Part shown: positions 27,110 to 36,270 of the stretch, piece after piece
How the letters are laid out: each line of letters starts with the position of its first letter
How positions within the stretch are numbered: the first letter of the stretch is position 1
Source of the DNA: Priestia taiwanensis
GTDB taxonomy: Bacteria > Bacillota > Bacilli > Bacillales > Bacillaceae_G
Length of the DNA: 64,000 bases
Assembly (NCBI RefSeq): GCF_014638355.1
Contig: NZ_BMFK01000001.1
Span: forward strand, 1,813,160-1,877,159
Direction of reading: 5' to 3'
Program-made: the position numbers and the translations under genes
Notes under the pieces: generated by a model
Database searches by the model: none
What the model saw: only the letters and a program-made list of their open reading frames with translations
What the model was told of the DNA's origin: nothing

Positions 27110-27262
27110 TACATGTAACTCCTCTCATGTCTTCCTTCTATGTACTATATGGTTCATAGAAATAAGGAGTTCCCAGGGAATAAGCCTAAAAGTAGGGTAC
27201 GAGGAAGAAAGCAAGCCTAATCCTTACACCCTTCTTTTCTTCCCATCATCCACTTCTCCATA

Positions 27263-27294
27263 AAAAAAGCCTACGGATCCCCTTCTTCCGTAGA
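27263..27294 (-). terminator. Terminator of the fruR-fruK operon
   Basis: GTCTACGGA/TCCGTAGGC followed by TTTTTTT on the minus strand, immediately after the fruK stop. It shows that the operon ends with fruK. Confidence 0.85.
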
Positions 27295-28206
27295 CTATAT
27301 TTCTCGTATATGAACTTTTCCGACTAATTGCTGAACATGTTCCACCGTACATAAGTCATGCGAGAAAGCCGTGGCACTTCCCGTTGCGACACCAATTTTA
27401 AAGGCTTCTTCTTTGTCATTTGTTCTCCAGTACGTACCAATAAATCCTGCCACTAATGAATCACCAGCTCCTATTGAATTAATAACGTCTCCTGGTGGTA
27501 CATGTGCGATATAGACACGATTATCGGTGCATAAAGCAGCACCTAATGCTCCCATTGAAACAATGACATGTTGCGCCCCCATCTCGACAAGCTTTCGACC
27601 AAATGGAATTGCTTCTTCCAGCGTATGAATCTTTGTCTCAAACAATTCTTCTAGCTCGTACTGATTTGGCTTAATTAAAAATGGCTGTGCCAAAATAGCT
27701 TGGCGTAACGCTTCACCACTCGCATCAACAACAACACGAATGCCTTTTTGCGAGCATGTACGCACAATCATTTCATACAAATTGCGAGGAAGACTAGATG
27801 GGATACTACCGCCTACTACAACGATACTCCCTTCCTCTACCGCCTCTAATTGTTGGAACAATTTCTTTATGTGAAATTCCGTAATAGACGGACCATCCCC
27901 GTTTATTTCCGTCTCTTGGCCCGACTTTAATTTAATATTAATCCGTGAATCTCCTTCAACCGAAATAAAGGCTGATGATGTACCTTCTTCTTGTAACGTT
28001 TCTTTAATATAATCCCCAGTAAACCCACCAATAAACCCCAACGCTTTCGTTGGAACATTCATGCGTGTTAAGACACGTGAGACATTAATCCCTTTCCCCC
28101 CTGGAAATTTCTCCTCACGTTTCATACGATGTAAATGTCCAGTTTGAAAATCATTTACTTCTACAATGTAATCAACAGAAGGATTCAACGTTACTGTATA
28201 AATCAT
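27295..28206 (-). CDS. fruK: 1-phosphofructokinase
   Basis: 303 residues, PfkB family. N-terminal signature GGKGINVSRVLTRM and C-terminal catalytic block SIGAGDSLVAGFIG with the base Asp. It converts fructose-1-phosphate to fructose-1,6-bisphosphate. It overlaps the DeoR regulator gene by four bases (ATGA), the standard fruR-fruK arrangement. The fructose-specific PTS gene fruA, which usually follows, is missing here; a terminator follows instead. Assignment as FruK rather than the related LacC rests on this partner gene. Confidence 0.85.
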   Translation of the reverse strand: MIYTVTLNPSVDYIVEVNDFQTGHLHRMKREEKFPGGKGINVSRVLTRMNVPTKALGFIGGFTGDYIKETLQEEGTSSAFISVEGDSRINIKLKSGQETEINGDGPSITEFHIKKLFQQLEAVEEGSIVVVGGSIPSSLPRNLYEMIVRTCSQKGIRVVVDASGEALRQAILAQPFLIKPNQYELEELFETKIHTLEEAIPFGRKLVEMGAQHVIVSMGALGAALCTDNRVYIAHVPPGDVINSIGAGDSLVAGFIGTYWRTNDKEEAFKIGVATGSATAFSHDLCTVEHVQQLVGKVHIREI

Positions 28207-28958
28207 TTTTTTCCTACCTTTATTGTCAACGTTTTATTTTCATATAAACTTAAAATTTCATCATCCATTTCGTTCGTAATGATCGTTGCTTCGTCAATCG
28301 AAGCAAACTTCGAGAAGGATACTTCCGAAAATTTACTATGATCTGCCAGTATATACTTTTGTCCAGATAACTTCAATGCACTCTTCTTTACTAATGCTTC
28401 CTCTGGATCTGGCGTTGTATACCCTAACTCACAATGAATACCATTTGCCCCTAAGAAACATTTATCAAAACGATAATTCATCATACTTTCTAACGCCTGA
28501 CTTCCGACTAACGCTTTCGTTAACCCTTTTATTTTTCCGCCAAGTAAATACGCCGTAATATCATGATCTGCTAGTAATTCAATATGCATTAAACCGTTCG
28601 TTACGACCGTTACATTCTTCTTCGCTAAATATGGAATCATCTCGTATGTCGTGCTTCCAGCATCTAAGAAAATGCAATCGCCTTCATTCACAAGCGCCGC
28701 TGCAAATGCTGCTACTTGTTGCTTCTCTACTAAGTTCTTTCCCGATTTCTCGTGCATTGTCGGTTCTATTCCTTTTGATTGCAGAAGCGAAGCACCGCCA
28801 TGAACACGCTTTAATAAATTATTATTTTCTAAGAGACTTAAATCTCGACGAATTGTCGATTCTGATGTTTCTGTTACACGAACAAGATCTTGTAGCTTTA
28901 CAATCCCTTGTCTTCTGATCATATTCAAAATTAGTTCATGACGTTCTGGTGTTAACAT
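28203..28958 (-). CDS. fruR: DeoR-family fructose operon regulator
   Basis: 251 residues. The N-terminal winged helix is RHELILNMIRRQGIVKLQDLVRVTETSESTIRRDLSLLE, and the C-terminal sugar-phosphate sensor (DeoRC) contains IFLDAGSTTYEM and the KALVGSQALE region. In this family the repressor is released by fructose-1-phosphate. Translationally coupled to fruK. Confidence 0.85.
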   Translation of the reverse strand: MLTPERHELILNMIRRQGIVKLQDLVRVTETSESTIRRDLSLLENNNLLKRVHGGASLLQSKGIEPTMHEKSGKNLVEKQQVAAFAAALVNEGDCIFLDAGSTTYEMIPYLAKKNVTVVTNGLMHIELLADHDITAYLLGGKIKGLTKALVGSQALESMMNYRFDKCFLGANGIHCELGYTTPDPEEALVKKSALKLSGQKYILADHSKFSEVSFSKFASIDEATIITNEMDDEILSLYENKTLTIKVGKK

Positions 28959-29161
28959 ACTTCCCCTATCCCTTCTCTATTAATCTCCTAATGATTAGAA
29001 TTTCCCAAAAAACACCACATATTCTATATCATATACTAAATGTCCTAAAAAAAATAAATATTCACACTTTATAATAGGTACTTTACTCTTCATCTATTGT
29101 ATACCATTTATCATACAGACGTCTATACATCTCAATTGATAATATTTTGGTAAAACCGAAA

Positions 29162-29188
29162 AGAGCGAGAGATTTCTCGCTCTTTTCA
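29162..29188. terminator. Terminator of the 29191-30395 gene pair
   Basis: AAAAGAGCGAGA/TCTCGCTCTTTT around a short loop, just past the stop at 29191. Confidence 0.8.
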
Positions 29189-29190
29189 TG

Positions 29191-29517
29191 CTATCCTAAA
29201 AATTGAAATAGTTCCGCCAAATGTGTCGTATCTTGACTATATGCAACAACTACATAGGTTGTCGTACCAATCTCGGCTTCGATATACAACGCAATATGAT
29301 CTTGTTCATACTTTAATGCACAGTAATACTCCAGCTCTTTAAACACTTCTTTCGTCGTACGAAGCACATAATGCTCGTTCTCATCTCGTCCATACTCAAA
29401 GATTGGGCGAAATCCGTACTTTTGATCAAACGCATCTATTTGCGCTTCCGTTACTTTCGTTAACAATGTTCGTTGTACTACGTCTAGCCGTTCATCGAAT
29501 AAATGAATGTTGTCCAT
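29191..29517 (-). CDS. Small protein of unknown function
   Basis: 108 residues, acidic, mixed alpha/beta (QIDAFDQKYGFRPIFEYGRDENEHYVLRTTKEVF). No signal peptide, no recognised family. It starts two bases after the dehydrogenase stop, so the two genes form an operon. Confidence 0.6.
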   Translation of the reverse strand: MDNIHLFDERLDVVQRTLLTKVTEAQIDAFDQKYGFRPIFEYGRDENEHYVLRTTKEVFKELEYYCALKYEQDHIALYIEAEIGTTTYVVVAYSQDTTHLAELFQFLG

Positions 29518-29519
29518 CC

Positions 29520-30395
29520 TTATCCCTCCAGCTTATTTGTATAATACTTGTACAATGCTTGTGTACCGCTGTTCTCCTCACCTTTTTCAATCAATAATTC
29601 ATATAGCTTATACGCAAGGTCAAGCCCTGGTGCACTCACGCCCATCCCTTCTGCTTCCGACCTAGCAATACCCATATCTTTTACAAAATGTTTAATGTAG
29701 AAACCTGGATCAAAGTCGTCTTGTAACATACGCGGTGCTAAGTTCGATAATGACCAACTTCCTGCGGCACCTGTTGAAATGCTTTGCAGTACTTTCTCTT
29801 CATCTAATCCTGCACCTTTCGCATACGCCAGTGCTTCACATACGCCTAACATATTGGATGCAATGGCAATTTGGTTGCACATTTTTGTATGCTGACCAGC
29901 TCCTGCCGCTCCTTGATAGATGACGTTCGTGCCAAGAAGTTGTAAGAGTGGTACACACTTCTCATATACTTCTTCGTCCCCACCGACCATAATTGCAAGG
30001 CGTGCATCTCTCGCACCAATATCTCCACCAGAAACAGGGGCGTCGAGTGTATGCATGCTATGTATCTTCGCCTCTTCGTATAATGTTTTCGCAAGTGATG
30101 GTGTCGATGTTGTAAAGTCAATAAAGATTGTCCCTTCTATTGCATGTGCAAATAGGCCTTCTTCTCCCATATACACTTCTTCGACATCATGTGGATAACC
30201 AACCATCGTCATTACAACAGTAGCTTTCTTCGCCACGTGAGCAGGAGATTCCTCCCACACTGCACCTTTTCCTACTAAATCTAACGCTTTTTCTTTCGTA
30301 CGTGTATACACATGTACATCATGTCCTGCTGCTAATAAGTGACCTGCCATGCTTTTCCCCATTACACCAATTCCGATAAAACCGATTGCTGTCAT
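29520..30395 (-). CDS. 3-hydroxyisobutyrate dehydrogenase-family oxidoreductase
   Basis: 291 residues from ATG at 30395, with GGGGG eight bases upstream. The Rossmann motif GFIGIGVMGKSMAGHLL opens the protein. The substrate motif DAPVSGGDIGARDARLAIMVGG and the helix carrying the catalytic Lys, GAGQHTKMCNQIAIA, follow. Family members oxidise beta-hydroxyacids (3-hydroxyisobutyrate, tartronate semialdehyde and related) with NAD(P). The substrate is not evident. A cre-like AGAAAGCGCTTTTTCC lies about 40 bases upstream. Confidence 0.85.
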   Translation of the reverse strand: MTAIGFIGIGVMGKSMAGHLLAAGHDVHVYTRTKEKALDLVGKGAVWEESPAHVAKKATVVMTMVGYPHDVEEVYMGEEGLFAHAIEGTIFIDFTTSTPSLAKTLYEEAKIHSMHTLDAPVSGGDIGARDARLAIMVGGDEEVYEKCVPLLQLLGTNVIYQGAAGAGQHTKMCNQIAIASNMLGVCEALAYAKGAGLDEEKVLQSISTGAAGSWSLSNLAPRMLQDDFDPGFYIKHFVKDMGIARSEAEGMGVSAPGLDLAYKLYELLIEKGEENSGTQALYKYYTNKLEG

Positions 30396-30531
30396 ACTCT
30401 CATCCCCCACTTCTTTTTTCTTTTATTATACAAGGAAAAAGCGCTTTCTATCATCTATTTCATTTCGTTGACAATAAAAATGCTTTTCTTATATACTAAA
30501 AGTTACTTTACCATATAGAGGAGAATTAAAT

Positions 30532-31143
30532 ATGACAAAATCATTTACAGAAATCGCACAAGAACGTCGCTCTGTGAAAATTTATGATACAGAAGTAGAA
30601 ATCTCAAACGAAGAATTAACGGAAATTCTTGAAGTAACGACGAAATCACCTTCTTCTTGGAACCTACAACATTGGCGCTTCGTTGTTATCAAGAGCAAAG
30701 AAGCAAAAGAAAAGTTACTTCCTATTGCATACAACCAACAGCAAGTTGCAGATGCATCTGCAACAGTAATGATTTTAGGTGATACAGAATCATACCGTAA
30801 CTTTGATGAAGTGTTTTTACCAGCAGTAAAAGCTGGCTTCTTAGCAGAAGAAGTAGCAAATGCTCTTCATGGACAAATTAACGGTGCATATAGCGATAAG
30901 CAAAAAGCACGTGAAGCTGGACTTATTAACGGTTCATTAGCAGCCATGACATTCATGTATGCAGCACAAGAGCGCGGTTGGAGAACAAACGCAATCGGTG
31001 GATTCCATGCTCCTTCATTTATGAAAGAATTCAACATCGATGAGCGCTACACGCCAATCATGCTTATTACAATCGGTAAAGAAAAACAACCAGGGCGTCC
31101 GACACCTCGTCTTTCAGTAGAACGAATGACAGAGTGGAAATAA
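30532..31143 (+). CDS. Nitroreductase-family NAD(P)H oxidoreductase (YodC/MhqN-like)
   Basis: 203 residues. The FMN-binding start RRSVKIYDTEVEISNEEL, the SPSSWNLQHWRFVVI block and GWRTNAIGGFHAPSF near residue 143 are typical of the oxygen-insensitive nitroreductase fold. Bacillus relatives reduce quinones or nitroaromatics and respond to electrophile stress. The ribosome binding site is AGAGGAG. Monocistronic. Confidence 0.85.
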   Translation: MTKSFTEIAQERRSVKIYDTEVEISNEELTEILEVTTKSPSSWNLQHWRFVVIKSKEAKEKLLPIAYNQQQVADASATVMILGDTESYRNFDEVFLPAVKAGFLAEEVANALHGQINGAYSDKQKAREAGLINGSLAAMTFMYAAQERGWRTNAIGGFHAPSFMKEFNIDERYTPIMLITIGKEKQPGRPTPRLSVERMTEWK

Positions 31144-31149
31144 CTCCCT

Positions 31150-31182
31150 ACACCTCTTTCGCGTATGCGAGGGAGGTTTTTT
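31150..31182 (+). terminator. Terminator of the nitroreductase gene
   Basis: ACCTCTTTCGC/GCGAGGGAGGT with a TTTTTTT run. Confidence 0.75.
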
Positions 31183-31257
31183 TATTAGAAGAATATTCCC
31201 TCTCTCCAGTAACGTTTGGTATAATTAGGCATACTTGTTTTATTGGAGGGATAAGCG

Positions 31258-31644
31258 ATGAAAAAGAATAAGTTCCGTGTAGTAGATTCAGAGTATGTGG
31301 AAATTCAAAACATTTACGACGTGAAGCCAATCGACGGCACAATTATCGGGATGGCAACAGAAGAAGAAATGGAACTAGCAACAGAGTTAGAATACAAACA
31401 TCACGCCTTAACACGTCTACAAGAAGGAAACTTCCAATTTACCGGATCATACCGTGAATTACTACAAGACTTAGAAGCATTTGAGAAGGAATTCGTCATA
31501 TTCTATCGAGCATTATACAAACGCTTATCTATTCCATGGGAATGGACAATCCGCATCGACCTCGCCAACGGTCCAATTTATGTAATTAATGAAGACATGC
31601 CTTACTATGAGGAATACGAAGAAAGCGATGAGTATGATATGTAA
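31258..31644 (+). CDS. Acidic protein of unknown function
   Basis: 128 residues from ATG after TTGGAGGG. Strongly acidic with a C-terminal stretch YYEEYEESDEYDM. Helical centre around LTRLQEGNFQFTGSYRELLQDLEAF. No known domain recognised. No partner gene; its own promoter region is upstream. Confidence 0.6.
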   Translation: MKKNKFRVVDSEYVEIQNIYDVKPIDGTIIGMATEEEMELATELEYKHHALTRLQEGNFQFTGSYRELLQDLEAFEKEFVIFYRALYKRLSIPWEWTIRIDLANGPIYVINEDMPYYEEYEESDEYDM

Positions 31645-31782
31645 GAAGCAAACCTGATGGGGTTTGCTTTTTTGTTTGGATGAAACAGCTAGATGGATCT
31701 TTTTGTTAAACAAATTAATTGAAGGAAATAAGAAAGACATGATACGCTATAATTGGAATTTTTTGTGAAAGGGTGAGGGAAT

Positions 31783-32853
31783 TTGAAGAAAAAATGGATT
31801 CATGCTCTTCTTATACTAGGGGTCCTTACTACTATGATTGGAGTAGGAAGAACGTACGCAGAAAATTATGATACGATGTTAGAATTTATTGATGCGAAGA
31901 AAGGTTCCAAAGAAGTCGCTCTCATCATCCAACGAAACGGCGAGCGTATTTATTCAACAAATGAGGATGTTGCATTGCCACTTGCAAGTATGGCCAAAAT
32001 ACTTGTTGCAATTGAATACGCGAACCAATTAGAAAGCGGCAAGATTAAGAAAGATGAACTCGTTCCTCTTTCAGAGTTAGAAAAGTATTACGTTCCACAT
32101 ACAGATGGCGGAGCGCATCCGGATTGGCTAGATAAAATTAAAGGCAACCACGTTCCATTATCCGAAGTTGTAAAAGGCATGATTCGTTATAGCTCAAATG
32201 CCAATACTGATTACTTGCTAACACGCCTTGGATTTGACAATGTAAACGCAGTTCGAGACCAACTTGGCTTGACGAATCATGACGAACTGGCCCCATTTGG
32301 AGCTAGCTTGTATGTTAGTAACGTTGTACAACGAGCATACCAACTATCAGAAGAAGATACGTTAGAGCACATGAGGAGGCTTTCGAAAGAAGAATATAGC
32401 GCATATACACATAAAATTCATAAAGCAATGTCTAACCCAGAGACATTCAAGAAACGAAACTTTGCACCGTTGCTCTCCATGGACTTCCAACGTGTATGGT
32501 CAGACCGATTACCAGCGGCAACAGCAAATGACTATATAAAAGTGATGACCTTCTTAAATGAGAAAAACACCTACTCACCAACTACACAAAAAGAGTTAGA
32601 TGAGGTGATGGAATGGCTTATACCAGACCAAGAAAATCATGAATGGATTACTCATTTAGGTACGAAAGGCGGGTCAACTGAATTTGTGTTAACAGACTCG
32701 GTCTATGTAACAGACAAGCAAGGAAACAAAACCGAAATTGTTCTCCTAACGAATGATTTAACACCTTACGAGTCTAATTTCTTACATGAAAACTGGGATA
32801 ATTTTCTCTTTGAGACGTTAACAAACGAATCATTCCGTAACACATTGAAATAA
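31783..32853 (+). CDS. Secreted class A beta-lactamase-like serine hydrolase
   Basis: 356 residues from TTG at 31783, with GGGTGAGGG upstream. Signal peptide about 1-26 (up to TYAENYD). The three active-site motifs are SMAK (SxxK, residues about 69-72), SSN within RYSSNANTDYLL (SxN), and KGG within GTKGGSTEFVL. The protein is larger than true class A enzymes (about 290 residues) and could be a peptidase or a non-resistance hydrolase acting on cell-wall fragments. No resistance claim can be made from sequence. Confidence 0.8.
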   Translation: MKKKWIHALLILGVLTTMIGVGRTYAENYDTMLEFIDAKKGSKEVALIIQRNGERIYSTNEDVALPLASMAKILVAIEYANQLESGKIKKDELVPLSELEKYYVPHTDGGAHPDWLDKIKGNHVPLSEVVKGMIRYSSNANTDYLLTRLGFDNVNAVRDQLGLTNHDELAPFGASLYVSNVVQRAYQLSEEDTLEHMRRLSKEEYSAYTHKIHKAMSNPETFKKRNFAPLLSMDFQRVWSDRLPAATANDYIKVMTFLNEKNTYSPTTQKELDEVMEWLIPDQENHEWITHLGTKGGSTEFVLTDSVYVTDKQGNKTEIVLLTNDLTPYESNFLHENWDNFLFETLTNESFRNTLK

Positions 32854-32854
32854 G

Positions 32855-32892
32855 AAGAAGCCAGTTGCATAGAATGCGACTGGCTTCTTTCA
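32855..32892. terminator. Bidirectional terminator between convergent genes
   Basis: GAAGAAGCCAGT/ACTGGCTTCTTTC with an inner GCAT/ATGC. Confidence 0.8.
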
Positions 32893-33336
32893 CCGTATCA
32901 TATACAAAAACTCATACTCTCCACCATTCGTCTCCTGCGTGTATGTGCGTACTGGTACAAATCCTACTTTCTCATAGAGATGAATTGCACGCTTATTAAA
33001 CGTGGCAACTGCTAATGCATAAGCGGTCGTCCCAAATTGCTCATACCCAAACTGCAATCCAGCGTCGACAAATACTAGTCCCTGGCCATTTCCTGTTCGA
33101 GAAGGCTTCATCCCAAGACCGATACACATACGTGTTTCCATTGGATAGTACGCGAAGAAACCAATTAGTTCCGTCCCATCATAAACAGAGAAATAGCAAT
33201 CGCCTCTTCTCTCTTCACTCATAAATTCTTCTAGATCGTCTTTGTCATTCTCCATATTATAGAATGAATACATGCCTTCGTATTCCCACGCAGCGATGTA
33301 CTCGGCTTCTTGTTGCGTCATTTTACAAAAGTTCAT
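32890..33336 (-). CDS. GNAT-family N-acetyltransferase
   Basis: 148 residues. GNAT elements include ELIGFFAYYP, the GNGQGLVFVDAGLQF acetyl-CoA loop and FNKRAIHLYEKVGFVPVRTY. It overlaps the HAD gene by four bases and is cotranscribed. Substrate unknown. Confidence 0.82.
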   Translation of the reverse strand: MNFCKMTQQEAEYIAAWEYEGMYSFYNMENDKDDLEEFMSEERRGDCYFSVYDGTELIGFFAYYPMETRMCIGLGMKPSRTGNGQGLVFVDAGLQFGYEQFGTTAYALAVATFNKRAIHLYEKVGFVPVRTYTQETNGGEYEFLYMIR

Positions 33337-34004
33337 TTTCTCACCTCTATCTGTACGAAGGCAAGTATTTCTACTAAATCATCAATTGTCGCATCGGCTT
33401 CCGCTTCTAACGTAAAGTAATCATTCCGCTTCCAAATGCCTTTCATGCCAATATTACGTGCTGCTTGTACATCGTATAATGGATGATCGCCAACAAATAT
33501 ACTCGCGTGCGGCTCAACCTCCAGCTTCTGAAGAGCACGATGGAAAATCTCTGCTTCTGGCTTTTTCATCCCTTCCCATTCTGAGACGAGAATGACATCA
33601 AAGTATTCTTTGATCCCTAATGCTTTGATGTTACGCATTTGAAATTCCCCGTAACCATTCGTAATTATTCCGAGCAAAAATCCTCGTTCTTTCAGCTCAC
33701 GAAGTATCTCATGCAACGAAGGAAACGGTACACAATGTAGGGAAAATCCTGTTACATAATCATCTAGTAACTCAGCCGGTGCTATGCCTTCTATCCCAAA
33801 CGCTCGAACCATCTTTTCGTACACAACATCTTTCCATACGTAACCGTTTTGTTCGAGTGTAAGAAAAGAATCTATGTACACATCTTTCTCGACATGTCCA
33901 ACATATGTATACAATCGCTCATACTGATTTTCTATAAAACTTCGCACACTCGCACGTCTGTTCAGCAATGTTTCATCTAAATCAAATAAGACAGCTTCCT
34001 TCAT
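33333..34004 (-). CDS. HAD-superfamily hydrolase (YsaA/YjjG-like)
   Basis: 223 residues with the four HAD motifs: DLDETLLN (catalytic Asp nucleophile), LGIITNGYG (motif II Thr), KKPEAEIF (motif III Lys) and FVGDHPLYDVQAARN (motif IV). A helical cap inserted after motif I (about 15-85) fits subclass I phosphatases acting on small phosphorylated compounds. It precedes the GNAT gene in the operon. Confidence 0.85.
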   Translation of the reverse strand: MKEAVLFDLDETLLNRRASVRSFIENQYERLYTYVGHVEKDVYIDSFLTLEQNGYVWKDVVYEKMVRAFGIEGIAPAELLDDYVTGFSLHCVPFPSLHEILRELKERGFLLGIITNGYGEFQMRNIKALGIKEYFDVILVSEWEGMKKPEAEIFHRALQKLEVEPHASIFVGDHPLYDVQAARNIGMKGIWKRNDYFTLEAEADATIDDLVEILAFVQIEVRK

Positions 34005-34087
34005 TGTCCTTCATCTCCCCCCATCATTACTAAATAAAGCCACCACGACAGATACTTGAAAAGATATACTTCTCACCTATGTAAATA

Positions 34088-34117
34088 AGAGAAATCCCAC
34101 TAGCAGGATTTCTCTCT
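34088..34117 (-). terminator. Terminator of the lipoprotein/ATP-grasp operon
   Basis: AGAGAAATCC/GGATTTCTCT hairpin overlapping the final codons of the 34100-35317 gene. Confidence 0.65.
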
Positions 34118-35317
34118 TCCGACTGGCAAGAAGTACGATAAATTGTTGGTAATCTGTCCTCCGACACGGCAACCGATTGCACTTTCTTTGCCGTGTAAGA
34201 CGAAGGATCCAAACATTTGATGCAATGTTTTCTTCGTGCCATTTACATTTACTTCTATTTTCGGTAGCGATGCAAATTGTTGATAGATAAATCCGTATTC
34301 TTCATACGTCTTCTGCTTCTCTTCTAACACTTTCGTTCCGGCACCATCGTATATTTCAACTGTGTCACCTTCACGACCATAGAGAGGTTTTTTGACATAC
34401 TTCGTGTTTGTTCTCACAAACTCATCCGCTTCTAAATACGTTGGTAAGAAATATTCCTGAATCCATTGATGCTCTTCTTCCGTAAAGAACGTATTACCTT
34501 CTTCATGCAAGCCCCAAATGATAGCTTGTACCGCTTTATTTTGCAGAAGGAAAGCAGACGGTGGATTGATGAAATGTAGCGTTCCATCACAGACAAGTTG
34601 GAGGAGCATTTCACCTAGTGGTTCGCCCGCTTCTGTTTTATCTAATAGAAGACTTTCAATCGGAAACGTCTGACGGTAAAGTACATCAATCTTCTGACCC
34701 AACTCATCAAATAATCCTTCTCCTTCAATGAGTTGTAACTTATGGAGCGGTACATAACGAGATGGATAACGGCATAACTGTTGCAAATACAACACCGTCT
34801 CTCGATCTTCAACATCATCTTCATGAGATGTAAACACGACGTATCCATCCGTCGTAACAGATGTAATCGCATGTTCAATGGCCCGCTGAAGAACAGCCTC
34901 TTCCCCTTCATTGACATCTTCGACAGAAAACGCTTCGCACACCTTCCCATTCACATGGAAACATTCCTTAATGAAAGTAGGCGTGTCACTATTTAACTCC
35001 AGTACTTTAAACGTATTTCCATCTGCAACGAAATCAAGGCGTGCAATAACACTCGGTGCAAGGGCCGAGCTTTTTTTTATAAAATGAAGGGATGCTTTCG
35101 GATACCCCATCTCAAGTAACGTGTCGTCATGGACGTGTTGAAGCAATGTTGTCATTTTATAAAAGAGCGCACTCACTCGCTTCGTTGCGAGTTTTAAAGT
35201 GGTGTGCTGTTTTGATGACAACAAGTCTTTATCATATAATGCATAAGGCTCCCCGTATAAGTCATACCAAAAATTTAGAATGCCTTCGTATAGCTTCTTT
35301 CTTTCTATTTCATGCAT
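34100..35317 (-). CDS. Glutathionylspermidine synthase-like ATP-grasp protein (YgiC-like)
   Basis: 405 residues. Preserved blocks of the GSP_synth family are ARLDFVADGNTFKVLELNSDTPTF near 97, then YRQTFPIESLL, INPPSAFLLQNKAVQAIIWGL, YVKKPLYGREGD (ATP-grasp Lys and Gly loop) and IGCRVGGQITNNLSYFLPV at the C-terminus. Such enzymes join an amine or amino acid to a carboxylate with ATP. It overlaps the lipoprotein gene by one base, as E. coli ygiC goes with ygiB. The substrate is unknown, and true glutathionylspermidine formation is not implied. Confidence 0.78.
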   Translation of the reverse strand: MHEIERKKLYEGILNFWYDLYGEPYALYDKDLLSSKQHTTLKLATKRVSALFYKMTTLLQHVHDDTLLEMGYPKASLHFIKKSSALAPSVIARLDFVADGNTFKVLELNSDTPTFIKECFHVNGKVCEAFSVEDVNEGEEAVLQRAIEHAITSVTTDGYVVFTSHEDDVEDRETVLYLQQLCRYPSRYVPLHKLQLIEGEGLFDELGQKIDVLYRQTFPIESLLLDKTEAGEPLGEMLLQLVCDGTLHFINPPSAFLLQNKAVQAIIWGLHEEGNTFFTEEEHQWIQEYFLPTYLEADEFVRTNTKYVKKPLYGREGDTVEIYDGAGTKVLEEKQKTYEEYGFIYQQFASLPKIEVNVNGTKKTLHQMFGSFVLHGKESAIGCRVGGQITNNLSYFLPVGREKSC

Positions 35318-35631
35318 TATGAACCACTACTTTTCGAACCAGAGCCAAATCCACTCTTAAATTGTGGTGTTTGTGTATATGTTTTGTAATTATTATCTGC
35401 TTTTAATGCATTCTTCGTTCCAAAATAGGCTCCCCCGTAATAATAACTACGGTAACGAGAAGAACCTTTTTCGTCACATACCCATACGCCTTCTTCCTCT
35501 TCAAAGTCCCAGTCGCTACACTCTGCATCACTCGGCTTCTCGGGTAAATTTGCGCTGTCCTCTTCACACCCTGCTAACGTAGCAGCAAGTGCTGTTGTAA
35601 CCCCGATTAAGGCTTTTTTTGTTTTTTTCAT
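35317..35631 (-). CDS. Small lipoprotein, YgiB/DUF1190-like
   Basis: 104 residues. Lipoprotein signal with lipobox LAGC at about residues 19-22. The mature part has the pattern CSDWDFEEEEGVWVCDEKGSS with two Cys, then a Tyr/Gly-rich stretch (RSYYYGGAYFG) and a Ser/Gly tail. This is the architecture of YgiB-type proteins, which are encoded with YgiC-type ATP-grasp enzymes, as here. Function unknown. Confidence 0.7.
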   Translation of the reverse strand: MKKTKKALIGVTTALAATLAGCEEDSANLPEKPSDAECSDWDFEEEEGVWVCDEKGSSRYRSYYYGGAYFGTKNALKADNNYKTYTQTPQFKSGFGSGSKSSGS

Positions 35632-35711
35632 CGGTTGGTGTCCCCCTCATTCAAACTCTCTCTATATTAATGATATAATAGAAACAGAATTTGGAAAAGG
35701 GGGAACGGCTT

Positions 35712-36170
35712 GTGAATTTAACTTATTTCACCATGAACGAAGATGAATCATACAAAGCTTTGTACGATTATAAAAAAGGAACAATTGATCCGAGCGAAAT
35801 CTACGCAAGACAACTTTGTGAATACGCAGTACTGCACGGTGTTCAATACCGCTTACTATCGAATGAAATGGAAGAGGATACAGATATGTTAATCGTGGAA
35901 GAGGTTGGTAAAGCTAAACCACTCCAAGACGAAAAAACATACAAAGACGGCATCACAATTGAGTTCCGTGAATACCGCAGCGAATATGATATGCCGATTT
36001 TATACAAATTAACGATGAATCCATACGATAATCCACACTTCAAAGCGATGCGTTATTTACTGAAAGATTACGTACACATCCCGACAGTTGGTATTCGTAA
36101 ACGCGACTCAGCAGAAATTGATGAGGACCGTGCATGCTATGTCATTTATGTGACGACAGATACATACTAA
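35712..36170 (+). CDS. Cytoplasmic protein of unknown function
   Basis: 152 residues from GTG at 35712, eight bases after AAAAGGGGG. Mixed alpha/beta, acidic, no signal peptide (YKALYDYKKGTIDPSEIYARQL ... HIPTVGIRKRDSAEIDEDRACYVIYVTTDTY). No family recognised. Divergent from the YgiB-like lipoprotein gene and followed by the terminator shared with the first chemoreceptor gene. Confidence 0.6.
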   Translation: MNLTYFTMNEDESYKALYDYKKGTIDPSEIYARQLCEYAVLHGVQYRLLSNEMEEDTDMLIVEEVGKAKPLQDEKTYKDGITIEFREYRSEYDMPILYKLTMNPYDNPHFKAMRYLLKDYVHIPTVGIRKRDSAEIDEDRACYVIYVTTDTY

Positions 36171-36221
36171 ATCGATTAGATAAACGTATCAACAGACTGA
36201 TAACACGCTTATCTATAAACT

Positions 36222-36270
36222 CTCAAAAAGAAAGGATGCCCCTCTGTTACGGAGGACATCCTTTCTTTTT
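36222..36270 (-). terminator. Terminator after chemoreceptor 1
   Basis: AAAGAAAGGATGCCCCTC/GGAGGACATCCTTTCTTT hairpin, next to the stop codon. Confidence 0.75.

Noticed and set aside
26149..27118. Several long frames on both strands over the His/Gly repeat gene
   Set aside because: All are low-complexity mirror products of the tandem repeats; only the 290-codon frame has a sensible head, tail and ribosome binding site.
31783..32853. Beta-lactam resistance gene
   Set aside because: The SxxK, SxN and KGG motifs only show the serine-hydrolase fold; length and context differ from known resistance enzymes.
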